From the NCBI GenBank assembly GCA_964454685.1, contig CAYVTZ010000043.1, positions 1 through 22,302 on the forward strand: 22,302 nt of DNA, in the 5' to 3' direction. The stretch is from CAYVTZ01 sp964454685. Its GTDB lineage: Bacteria > Bacillota > Clostridia > Christensenellales > Christensenellaceae. Each line of letters opens with the position of its first letter. Position 1 is the stretch's first letter. The translations under genes were made by a program, and so were the position numbers. Shown here one piece after another: positions 1 to 8,322 of this stretch. The notes beneath the pieces are model-generated. The model did not search any database. It had not been told where the DNA came from and saw only the letters and a list, made by a program, of their open reading frames with translations.

Positions 1-3000
1 CCTTCCAGTTCGTTTGCTGATCTACAATTACGCCTTGCTCGATCACTTCCGGCACTGCCGCAAACGCCGCCGCTTTTTTTCGTCCGATGCCGTGTGCAAT
101 GTCGTCCTTTACAAATCGATTGTGAAGCGTTATATCTCCAAGCGTATTGTTATGCGCCACATTACCAATCGAATCGAAATACCGATTCACTTGCTCTCTA
201 AGGTGCATACTTGCATCTGCAAACTCCTCTCCCGTCAAGCTCTTCACACTCTTCATATTTTGTGCCGTTAAATCCTGCGCGGTTACCTTGGCGCTGCCCA
301 GCTTGTCACCGTCAGCACTGTAAAGTTCCACAGTGCTCAGTTTTCCTTCCGCAATCGCCCGTAGCGTTTTCTCATCCACATACCCCTCACCGTAAGCCTG
401 CACCAGCGCGCTTTCCGCTTGGTTCAGTTTCAATGCCTGTATGGCGCGGGTCTTTTCGTTCACCCAACGCACCGCGTGTGCCTCATTTCGGTGTACCGGC
501 GCAATAAAGTTCTCTTGCAGCTTGCGGTTGCCCTCCGCATCCTTGCGCGTCACGCGCTCCGCATTGCGTTCTTGTGTCTCCCGTTCCATTGCAAAGCCGC
601 TGCGCGAATCTGTCCACATGTCCGAATGCGCAATCGCATCCTTGGCCAGTTCCGCAAACTGCCTCTTTTGCTGCCATTTGAATCCAACAATCGTCTCCCG
701 CGCACGGGTCTTTGCACGAAACATTTCTCCCAGTGCAACAATGTCCTGCTGCTTCCTTCCAAATTCAGCAAGTTGGCTCGCGCGAATCCTCCCCTCCCCG
801 TAAAGCCGCGCTTGCTCCCGTTCCTCCGGTGTTAATAACGCCATGCGGTCAAACTGCGCAATTTTGCGGTCGGTTTGTTCCATCACTTCCCGCATCTCCT
901 GCACATCCCGCCGCGAAATCTCCCTGCGCTCCGCCTGCGCTTCCTGTTTGCTCTCCCTGCGTTGCTCTGTATACGCCTTTGCGTCCTGCGCCATTTCATG
1001 AATCCGTGCGATCTGTTTGTCAAACACCCTGCGCATGCCCTGCTTCATGTGCGCATCTCCCGCCTCTGAAAGAGGGGTATATTTCACCGCCAGAGATTGA
1101 TACACCTGTAAAATCGCGTCCAGTTGATCCTCCCCGTTCACAATTTCGCTGTCAAACAGCCCCGCATATCGCTGTGCCAAATCCGCATAAAGCGCGTCAA
1201 CCGGCACGCCATCCTTCGTCAGCCGTAAGGATCCCAGATATTTTTTTCTGTCCTCTTTCGGCAGAAAGTCCGCTTTTAACCGCGTCCCGTGCAGCTCCTT
1301 GCGTAAATCCGCATACTGCTCCGCCATTGTCGCATCACGAATCGCGCCTGTGTTCCACAGTGTTTCAAACAAAGCGTCCTTGCTCTGCTCTGTGGCTTTT
1401 CCCGCAAGCACCGCATCGGCATATTCCTGCATCGCTTGTGCCGCCGCCCTCTTTTGTCCGGGTACAATGCCCAGCGTCTTTGTCATCACACGCGCCGCTT
1501 CACTGGCTCTGCTTTGCAGCATAGACAGCCCCCGCGGTGTAATTTCCCGCTTGCTTTCCGGCGGCGCATCGTTCGGCATGGGTACCCGCTCCGTCTCTGT
1601 GCTCGCATCCTGTTCTCCCGTGGGAAAATGGTCATTTGGATCATAATTGTATCGTAGCGGCGCATCTTCATCCTCCGGCATGGGAATCTTGACTTCACCT
1701 TCATGTTGTGCTACATTGTCTGTAATAGGAGAAGAAGCAGGGCTCGTTTCGGACGTTTCTATCGGGGAATTTTCATCGGTAGCCTGCGTACCTCCTTTTT
1801 TGTTTATGTATGCACTTTCAATATGCGCTTTAGGTACTTTTTTAACATCGTAAGGCTTGCCCTTTTCGGTCTCCTTTCTGCTCCCCTCAAAAATGCTAAC
1901 ATCCTCAAGCTCCGCCATCTGCTCATCCGTCAGTCCATCCATATCGATCGAATACTTCTTGTTGACATCCTGCACACCTTGGTCTACACTGTTATTAAAG
2001 ACGGAGTTCTCGGCAGCATCCGTGTTGCCAGGGGTCTTGAACCCCCCTATTGAGAACTTCGTGTTTTTTTGCAGTTTCCCAACGTTGTATATCGTGTTAA
2101 CCTCTCCATTTTTCCCTACGGACATGGTTATTCTGTAATATTGTCCGTCAACATCTTCAAAATAAGCAGTTCTGTAGTTAAAGCCATCTTTCGCAAATTC
2201 ATGGTTTTTCTTGTCCGGTACGGTGTAGCTTCCTCTGCTTGATGTCTGAGCCAGTTCATCAATATGCGCTTCCGCATTTAACTTTGCAACATATTCCGCA
2301 TTGGTCATAGGGCGCATTGCTCCGTTTGCCAACCTTACATTATTTCTGAACTTCGCCTTTCCCGCCGTATCGGTGGTAATCGTAAGGATATCTCCGTCAG
2401 CCGCCGTAAATTGAACATCCTGCCCCTGCCGAATCGCATTGTTAACGTAGTTTTCTACAGAAGCCGCCCATTCTTTCGGTGTGTTTCCTTGTATCACTTG
2501 CCGATCCGCTTTTACATATCTTTTTTCTGTGTCGGGGATTTGTTCAATCAAATACTTCCTGCCCTCTTTGTCTCGCGCCTGCTCCATCGCCAGCTCAAAC
2601 GCCGTTTTCCCCTTCTCCTCGCCAAACGAGATTTTTCCGTTGACATCTTTGTCCACATATGTTACATTGGCAATAGAACCGTTTTGGGTTGATATCGTGG
2701 GCAATTGGAGCCCTTGTAGATTGCTCGCCCAAGCATCGGTTCTTTTTTTGTTTGGGTCAATATATAGAATCTCACTCTCTTGCAGCATCGTGTTTAAATT
2801 TTGCTTGCCATAAGCACTCGCCACCTTAATCATGTTCAGAATTTCGCCGCCGCGTCCGGTCGGTTTCAGTTCCAGCGCTGCCAATACCACATTCCCCGAA
2901 ACGTCATAAATTTCCCCCAGCAAAACAATTCTATTTGCAACCGTGGTGGATTGTAGAATCATCACCGGATTTTCTAACAGTTGCGGCACTTGCTTAATTA

Positions 3001-6000
3001 CATCATCCGTCATGTCCGAATGCTTTTCTTTAATCTTTAATATTTTAGACTTATCCCACGTTATGTCTTGATTTTGTACCCCAATGCTTTTTAAAACATC
3101 AGATGTTTCCCCTAAGTAGAAATAGCCGTTCCGGCTTTTTTTATCCCACGCGTCATATTCACTTTCAAACTGCGGATTCAGCGAATACTGCTTTTCTCGC
3201 GCCTGCTCCATCGCCAGCTCAAACGCCGTTTTCCCCTTCTCCTCACCAAACGAGATTTTTCCGTTGACATCTTTGTCCACGTATGTTACATTTGCAATAG
3301 AACCATACTGAGTTATCTCCGCAGGCAATCGCAGCCGTAGGAATGATAGCCAGTCATCGGTTCTTTTTTTGTCCGGGTTGATATATAGCACATCGCTGCG
3401 GTCCATCAAGTTTTGAATTGCTCTGCCTTGACTGGTTGTGATAATAGAATAATCCATAATTCGCCCATTCGGTCTCAACTCCAGCGCACTCACAACCGGC
3501 ACCCGCTCTGTTTGGCCATTTCTTTCAATAGTCGCATACACTTCTCCCACAATCACTACGCGATTCGCGACCGTATTTGATTGCATAATCATGATCGGGT
3601 TCTCCAGCATCTGCGGCACTTGCTTAATCAATTCATGATTCATCTCGGGATGTTTGTTCAGTGTGTCCACAATTTTATTTTTGTACCATCTAATTTTTGA
3701 CGGATTTATGTCTACGCTTTGCAGCGCCTCCGATGTCGTTCCCACAACAAAATAACCGCCGCTTGCTTTCTTATCCCACGCGTCATATTCACTTTCAAAC
3801 TGCGGATTCAGCCAATACTGCGTTTCCTGCCCCTGCTCCCTGCTCTCCAGCGCGCGTTCAAACAGCCGCCGCGCACGGGTCAGCTCCTGTATCTCCCGTG
3901 CGCCTTGGTTGCCAAACATCGCCTTTACGCGGATGATCGCCCGCTTGATGGTCTGCAAAATTCTCTGCGCCCAGTTCGGGTTCGTTTGTGCCAGTTCCAT
4001 GGCGGTCTGCTCATCTGCAAATACGGTGTCCCGCGTAAAGTCCGCCACCAGTTCATCCAGCGCACCCTGCTGCGTCAGCGTTTTCCCCGCACGCGCATAG
4101 GTCGCCACCTTGTCCGCTATGGCAGCATCCTGTGCGTCCATGTCCCCGCCAAACATTTTCTTTATGGCATATTGCGCATAAGCGCCGTAGTCCGCACCGG
4201 TCTGCGCCGCGTGCGTCAGTTCGTGCATGGTCACACCGTAAACCACATCCTTGCGCGTCGCCTTGGGCGCAAAGGTCATGGTGTCCGTCGCCGCGTCATA
4301 GCTCCCCTGCTCCCGCGCTCCCATCTGTGAAAACTCCACGTTTATACCATATTTTTGTGAAATCCCTTGCAAAAACTCCGCCGTCGCGGGCGAAAGCGGG
4401 TCGCGCATCACCAGTTGCGCCTTGCGCACCATCGGGTGTTCGGATAGCTTTTCCACCTGCTCATCATTTGCCCGCACAATGTCCGCCACCTCGCGCGCGG
4501 AAAGCGCCGCACCCGCGTCCATCTTCGCGCGCGCCTGCTCCGCCAGTCTGTAAGCGTCAGATTGCTTGGGCATCGCCAACCCCTCGGCAATCAGCTCCGG
4601 CTCAAACCCCGCATAATCGCGCGCAATCCGCCCCGCCAAATCATTGTTTACATCCCTCTCCTTTTGAGGTATATTAGAGTCATAAATAGAATCCACGCTA
4701 TAGCCGTTGTCTAACTCTTGTAGCGACAACGTGCCAGAAGTTTCTCCTGTCTCGCCCGCTTTTTTATGCGGTGTCGTGGCGGAAAACAGCGCAGATTCTA
4801 TTTTTGTGTTGTCTGTCGGCGCAATACGATGTCCTATATATCGACTGCCGGATTGCCCTCGCGCTTCAATTACATCAACCGGAATCCCCAAAACAAGCGA
4901 CGCAATCGCACCCCCACCAAAGGAATCTACCAATTCACCCCAATTCGCAAACGGCGCCTCTGGATTGTATACCACGCGTTCAATAAACGGCTGGATTGCA
5001 CTGGATGCCACTTCCTCCGCACCTTCTCCAAACGCCTGCGAAAACCTTCCTACCAATACACGACCGGCGGGCGACTTGATATATTTTTTCACCACATCTT
5101 CGATGGCAATAACGCCTTTGCCCATTGCAGGAATGCCGCCAAACAGCTTTTCCACCGCAACCTCTTTCAGTCCGGTCAATCCGCTCATTTTATTCGCCGT
5201 CGCAAGGCTTTCGCCTTCTTTGATCGCCTTCGCCGCCTCACTTCCACCGGCAGAACCATAAAGCGCAGTAAACGCCGCTCCCGGATTCAGTAGGGAAATC
5301 AATACATTCGGCGCAACATTTCCAATCGCTCCTCCAACCATTTTCCCGAATTTCTTTTGTCCTTCAGATAAATCTGCATATTCAGCATCAAGGTTTTGCG
5401 CTTCTGTTTCCATCTTATCTTGCGCATAGATAATGTTATCCTTGCTCCTCTGTCCACTGGTTGCAATATCTGTCAGTATCCCAAGCTCCGATTGCTCCAA
5501 AGCGGAAATAGTGCCATTTTTGTATTTCCGTGTCAATTCTTCTATGCGCTTGGCACGATTATCGTTGTTTGCACGGATGTTGTCACCCGCAATATTCTCA
5601 ATCAACTTTCCATAGAAGGTTTCCGGTTGCCTCCCCTGCGCAATTTCGCCCATCGCTTCGGAGGGTTCGCCTAAGTTCGTTGCAATCGCGATTCCCAAAT
5701 TTCCGAAAAAATCTTTAAATCCCTTTCCGAATTGTTTTGCACCGTATTCCACAACCCTGCCGGCGGATCTCTCCCCCGCCTCTTTTTTCTGCTGTACACT
5801 GCGCTTGCGCAATATCTCACCTGTGGGGTTCTTACTCTCATAGCGCTTGATCGCTTCACCCATCGGCTGTGCAGGCTGCCCCACCATCACTTTCGGCGCC
5901 GCCTTGTTCCCTTGTCCCATAAACGGCACATACGGCGGATTCATTGCCACCTTGCTCGTGCTTGGCTTACCCCCCGCCGGTTGCTTCACCGTCACCACCA

Positions 6001-6172
6001 CAGGCTTTTTATTTGCCTGTGGTATTACCGTCGTGCGCGCCATAGGCGGACGTGTCGCGTATATACCGCGCAGCTGCTGCGTGACAATGTTTTCTTCCTG
6101 CTTCTTTTTTGCAATGTCGCGCCGCACAGCTTCCCTGCGCTTTTGCTCTTGTGCCGGAGTATCTTTTTTCAT
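1..6172 (-). CDS. Giant phage polyvalent protein with zincin protease motif and duplicated MuF-C-like modules (3' end outside window)
   Basis: I checked every in-frame triplet from the ATG at 6172 to the window edge and found no stop, so at least 2057 residues are encoded. GAGGTG lies just upstream of the start. Layout: basic, Pro/Lys-rich N-terminus (1-140); Gly/Ala-rich hydrophobic stretches near 280-320 and 415-435; a zinc-protease motif HELTH at 650-654 with a likely third ligand E707 in DELVADF; two tandem modules (about 785-994 and 995-1202) resembling the MuF C-terminal/PBECR-type domain (VPQMLENP, then DPNKKRTD); a further conserved-looking module near 1203-1400 that I cannot name firmly; an acidic Pro/Ser/Thr linker (about 1407-1540); long charged helices (about 1730-1780); and an LPD3-like start near 2016. 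Domain names come from memory of polyvalent-protein families. By position and architecture it is probably virion-packaged and delivered with the DNA, with the protease acting on itself or on host proteins; that role is inferred. Confidence 0.85.
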   Translation of the reverse strand, partial: MKKDTPAQEQKRREAVRRDIAKKKQEENIVTQQLRGIYATRPPMARTTVIPQANKKPVVVTVKQPAGGKPSTSKVAMNPPYVPFMGQGNKAAPKVMVGQPAQPMGEAIKRYESKNPTGEILRKRSVQQKKEAGERSAGRVVEYGAKQFGKGFKDFFGNLGIAIATNLGEPSEAMGEIAQGRQPETFYGKLIENIAGDNIRANNDNRAKRIEELTRKYKNGTISALEQSELGILTDIATSGQRSKDNIIYAQDKMETEAQNLDAEYADLSEGQKKFGKMVGGAIGNVAPNVLISLLNPGAAFTALYGSAGGSEAAKAIKEGESLATANKMSGLTGLKEVAVEKLFGGIPAMGKGVIAIEDVVKKYIKSPAGRVLVGRFSQAFGEGAEEVASSAIQPFIERVVYNPEAPFANWGELVDSFGGGAIASLVLGIPVDVIEARGQSGSRYIGHRIAPTDNTKIESALFSATTPHKKAGETGETSGTLSLQELDNGYSVDSIYDSNIPQKERDVNNDLAGRIARDYAGFEPELIAEGLAMPKQSDAYRLAEQARAKMDAGAALSAREVADIVRANDEQVEKLSEHPMVRKAQLVMRDPLSPATAEFLQGISQKYGINVEFSQMGAREQGSYDAATDTMTFAPKATRKDVVYGVTMHELTHAAQTGADYGAYAQYAIKKMFGGDMDAQDAAIADKVATYARAGKTLTQQGALDELVADFTRDTVFADEQTAMELAQTNPNWAQRILQTIKRAIIRVKAMFGNQGAREIQELTRARRLFERALESREQGQETQYWLNPQFESEYDAWDKKASGGYFVVGTTSEALQSVDINPSKIRWYKNKIVDTLNKHPEMNHELIKQVPQMLENPIMIMQSNTVANRVVIVGEVYATIERNGQTERVPVVSALELRPNGRIMDYSIITTSQGRAIQNLMDRSDVLYINPDKKRTDDWLSFLRLRLPAEITQYGSIANVTYVDKDVNGKISFGEEKGKTAFELAMEQAREKQYSLNPQFESEYDAWDKKSRNGYFYLGETSDVLKSIGVQNQDITWDKSKILKIKEKHSDMTDDVIKQVPQLLENPVMILQSTTVANRIVLLGEIYDVSGNVVLAALELKPTGRGGEILNMIKVASAYGKQNLNTMLQESEILYIDPNKKRTDAWASNLQGLQLPTISTQNGSIANVTYVDKDVNGKISFGEEKGKTAFELAMEQARDKEGRKYLIEQIPDTEKRYVKADRQVIQGNTPKEWAASVENYVNNAIRQGQDVQFTAADGDILTITTDTAGKAKFRNNVRLANGAMRPMTNAEYVAKLNAEAHIDELAQTSSRGSYTVPDKKNHEFAKDGFNYRTAYFEDVDGQYYRITMSVGKNGEVNTIYNVGKLQKNTKFSIGGFKTPGNTDAAENSVFNNSVDQGVQDVNKKYSIDMDGLTDEQMAELEDVSIFEGSRKETEKGKPYDVKKVPKAHIESAYINKKGGTQATDENSPIETSETSPASSPITDNVAQHEGEVKIPMPEDEDAPLRYNYDPNDHFPTGEQDASTETERVPMPNDAPPESKREITPRGLSMLQSRASEAARVMTKTLGIVPGQKRAAAQAMQEYADAVLAGKATEQSKDALFETLWNTGAIRDATMAEQYADLRKELHGTRLKADFLPKEDRKKYLGSLRLTKDGVPVDALYADLAQRYAGLFDSEIVNGEDQLDAILQVYQSLAVKYTPLSEAGDAHMKQGMRRVFDKQIARIHEMAQDAKAYTEQRRESKQEAQAERREISRRDVQEMREVMEQTDRKIAQFDRMALLTPEEREQARLYGEGRIRASQLAEFGRKQQDIVALGEMFRAKTRARETIVGFKWQQKRQFAELAKDAIAHSDMWTDSRSGFAMERETQERNAERVTRKDAEGNRKLQENFIAPVHRNEAHAVRWVNEKTRAIQALKLNQAESALVQAYGEGYVDEKTLRAIAEGKLSTVELYSADGDKLGSAKVTAQDLTAQNMKSVKSLTGEEFADASMHLREQVNRYFDSIGNVAHNNTLGDITLHNRFVKDDIAHGIGRKKAAAFAAVPEVIEQGVIVDQQTNWK
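2571..3822 (-). repeat. Tandem duplication of a ~627-bp coding module inside the giant gene
   Basis: Two copies of about 210 codons lie head to tail. Positions 2571-2680 and 3195-3304 (offset 624) match at 107 of 110 bases, and all three differences are synonymous (GGC/GGT Gly, TAT/TAC Tyr, GCC/GCA Ala). The other boundary, 3141-3190 versus 3771-3820 (offset 630), is also nearly identical. The middle of the unit has diverged much more, both in DNA and protein. Confidence 0.93.
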
Positions 6173-6180
6173 GCTGCACC

Positions 6181-7230
6181 TCATTTTCCATAAATCGTCT
6201 TTTTTGTGCCATCCGAATAATTCTCAATGCGATACGCTCTGCCCATCGGATCAACACCACGGCTCGTTCCGGTCAATGTTACGCTTGACGCTTTGTTTTG
6301 CGTGGTCACCCCGCCGCCGCTATATCCGCCACCGCTGTATCCACTGCTGCTCTGCGGTGCAGCGCCGCCGATCTGCGCATTAAATTGCCGCTGGTTCTCG
6401 CCAAAGGTCAAGCCAAATTGCCGCACACCCTCGTCATATTGCTTTTGCGCCATGCCCTGGTCAAACTGGATCTGGTCCCGCTGCATGCCCAGCGCGTCTT
6501 TACCCTGCTGCGCTTGCCATAGCATCTGCGCTTGCGCCAGCGCGTTGTTGCGCCTGTCCGTCGCAAGGTTCGCCAAAGCATCAGAATATCTGCTGCCAAT
6601 CGCCGCCTTGTTGCTCGCATAGGCGTTGCTCAATTCCGCCTCGGATTGCGCATATTCTCCGCGCGCCGCGTTTGTCGCGTTTTGATATGTGCGGTTCAAG
6701 TCCATCTGCGCCGTCTCACTCGCGCCGCCGCGTATGCCCATACGTGCCAGTTGCGCAGGCAAATTCCGTTGATTGATCGTCTGGTTCGCGGCCGCAGCCT
6801 GCATGGAGGAATCGCGCGTCCCCTGCGCCGTGCGCATTGCCTCCGCCAGCTGGCTCTGCAAATCCTGTTCCTCTGCCGCCTGTCGCTGCTTGTATAATGC
6901 CTCTTGCTTGTCATACCCTTCCTGCGCCTGCATGTATTGATCGGCAAATAACGTGCCGAAGTCCTGATTTTTCAGTGCCGTTTCCGTGCCCTTTTTCTTG
7001 TTCTTGGCAACCCATGCGTCCGCCTGCTCCTGCGACCATTTCCCGGATTGTACCATCGCCGCTGCACGGTCCTCCAGGCTTCCTTCCACTTTGGGCTTTG
7101 CCTCCGCTTTTTTTAATGCGTCCGTCTTTTTTTTCAGCCACGCTTTCGCCTGTTCCTTGGTCGCGGTGCCTTCTTTTACGCGCTTGGTCGCATATGCCTT
7201 GTATTCTTCCGCTGTTGCTTTCGTCGCCAT
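6181..7230 (-). CDS. Putative ejection/internal virion protein, coiled-coil and Ala/Gln-rich
   Basis: 349 residues, ATG preceded by GGAGGG eight bases upstream. The N-terminus holds two short similar helical segments, each built around a (T/S)xEQAxAW core (about residues 13-37 and 54-78). The middle (95-290) is almost all Ala/Gln/Arg/Glu-rich helix with many NATNAARGEYA-like stretches, typical of long amphipathic rods. A Gly/Ser-rich GYSGGGYSGGG tract near 300 leads to a small C-terminal segment. No enzyme motif is visible. The gene sits between the fibre genes and the giant polyvalent gene, whose start is nine bases past its stop, so the two are probably translated together. In short-tailed phages this position and composition fit proteins ejected ahead of the DNA (compare P22 gp7/gp20/gp16). 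This is an analogy from place and composition, not demonstrated homology. Confidence 0.7.
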   Translation of the reverse strand: MATKATAEEYKAYATKRVKEGTATKEQAKAWLKKKTDALKKAEAKPKVEGSLEDRAAAMVQSGKWSQEQADAWVAKNKKKGTETALKNQDFGTLFADQYMQAQEGYDKQEALYKQRQAAEEQDLQSQLAEAMRTAQGTRDSSMQAAAANQTINQRNLPAQLARMGIRGGASETAQMDLNRTYQNATNAARGEYAQSEAELSNAYASNKAAIGSRYSDALANLATDRRNNALAQAQMLWQAQQGKDALGMQRDQIQFDQGMAQKQYDEGVRQFGLTFGENQRQFNAQIGGAAPQSSSGYSGGGYSGGGVTTQNKASSVTLTGTSRGVDPMGRAYRIENYSDGTKKTIYGK

Positions 7231-7247
7231 CGTTTCATCCCTCCAAT

Positions 7248-7269
7248 CAAAAATAGCGCTCTTTGCGCC
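7248..7269 (-). terminator. Weak intrinsic terminator candidate after S74 fibre gene
   Basis: On the minus strand GGCGC-AAAGA-GCGCT (one G-T pair) is followed by ATTTTTG, directly after the stop codon of the S74 fibre gene. The stem is only five pairs, so it may just attenuate read-through to the downstream genes. Confidence 0.35.
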
Positions 7270-7272
7270 TGA

Positions 7273-8310
7273 TCACAAACCTAACTCCAACTCATCCAGT
7301 CTGCTTCTTAGCCTATCGATCTCCTCTTGCTGCACCTGCGCCAGCTTGATTAAGTATGGCACAAATTTGGAATAATCCACTGAATCCGGTCGTCCCTGAT
7401 CGTCATAGGTAATTACATCTGTTATGCCAATCTCGTCTACTTGCTCGGCAATCACGCCGCTGTGCACCTTTCCGCCGTCGTCAATGCGTTCCTTTTTGTA
7501 TTGGTAGCGCACTGCATCTACACGCAAAATTTTGAGTGCCTCCTCCTCGCTCAACCCTTCTAAAATGTTCTTGTACCTCAAGGATGAATTTACAAAGAAT
7601 CCGCTCGCTTCGCATGGCATGAAGCCCGTATTGGTTAGGTTGTTAATGCGAAAGCACTGTCCTACATACGCCTGCATAATCCCCGCGTTATAAGCGCTCC
7701 ACATATTAATGCGGCCAACAGATATTTCCCCCGCAACCTCTAATGATCCGGAAATGCTTAATTTACCCGCCGTATTCTCGATGATGCGTGTTGTATAGTC
7801 CGCTGATGAATTATTGTGGTGGAAATCAATGAAGGGCGTACCCCCATAGACCTCCATACCTGTACGCGCACTAAAAAAACCATTGACCGTTAGGTGCGCA
7901 TCCAATATCCCGCCTGTCGCCGGAAACGCCCCCACATCCGCCGCACTCAGCGCATCACTCCCGCCCGTCTTGTGAGTTGCCTTGTGCGCGAAATCTGTCA
8001 CATCCGCTTTCACGTGCTTGTGCCCACTCGCCGCCGCCCCCACATCCGTAGCCCCCAGCGCCACATCTCCCGCCGCGTTCGCGCTCACCCCGCAAACACT
8101 CTTCACCAGCCCCTTGTCCACCACAATTCCCTCAATGTTCTTTTCCAGCTTGCCCAAGGCTTGGTTCACGTTGTCCCCCGCCGCAATCAACCCGCCCGTC
8201 GTCGGTTTGGTGTAGCCATCCAAATACACCTGCTCGCCCAGTGTTTCAGGAAATACCGTGTCAAATCCCGTCGCCGTTTTCACATTCTGCCGTACTTTTT
8301 TGTTTGCCAT
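7273..8310 (-). CDS. Tail fibre/appendage with C-terminal S74 self-cleaving intramolecular chaperone
   Basis: 345 residues counted from the ATG at 8310. This start is preferred over the ATG two codons upstream because AGGAGA lies seven bases before it. The N-terminus (30-61) carries the YTKPTTGG...GKLEKNIEG unit also found in the adjacent fibre. Then come SGHKHVKADVTDFAHK and a GGTPFIDFHHNNSSADYTTR stretch typical of phage fibres. From about 241 the chain matches peptidase S74 domains: SSLRYK at 242-247 corresponds to the family SDxRxK cleavage site with its Ser nucleophile and Lys, GVIAEQV follows at 285-291, and a final coiled coil VQQEEIDRLRSRL ends the protein. Family knowledge: this domain guides trimer folding and then cuts itself off just before the serine. 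The mature fibre would therefore be about 241 residues. It is probably the distal host-recognition part of the tail. Confidence 0.88.
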   Translation of the reverse strand: MANKKVRQNVKTATGFDTVFPETLGEQVYLDGYTKPTTGGLIAAGDNVNQALGKLEKNIEGIVVDKGLVKSVCGVSANAAGDVALGATDVGAAASGHKHVKADVTDFAHKATHKTGGSDALSAADVGAFPATGGILDAHLTVNGFFSARTGMEVYGGTPFIDFHHNNSSADYTTRIIENTAGKLSISGSLEVAGEISVGRINMWSAYNAGIMQAYVGQCFRINNLTNTGFMPCEASGFFVNSSLRYKNILEGLSEEEALKILRVDAVRYQYKKERIDDGGKVHSGVIAEQVDEIGITDVITYDDQGRPDSVDYSKFVPYLIKLAQVQQEEIDRLRSRLDELELGL

Positions 8311-8322
8311 ATCCATTCTCCT

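Noticed and set aside
2571..3822. CRISPR array or IS element as explanation for the repeats
   Set aside because: Repeat units are ~627 bp in-frame coding copies with no spacer-repeat pattern, no terminal inverted repeats and no transposase.
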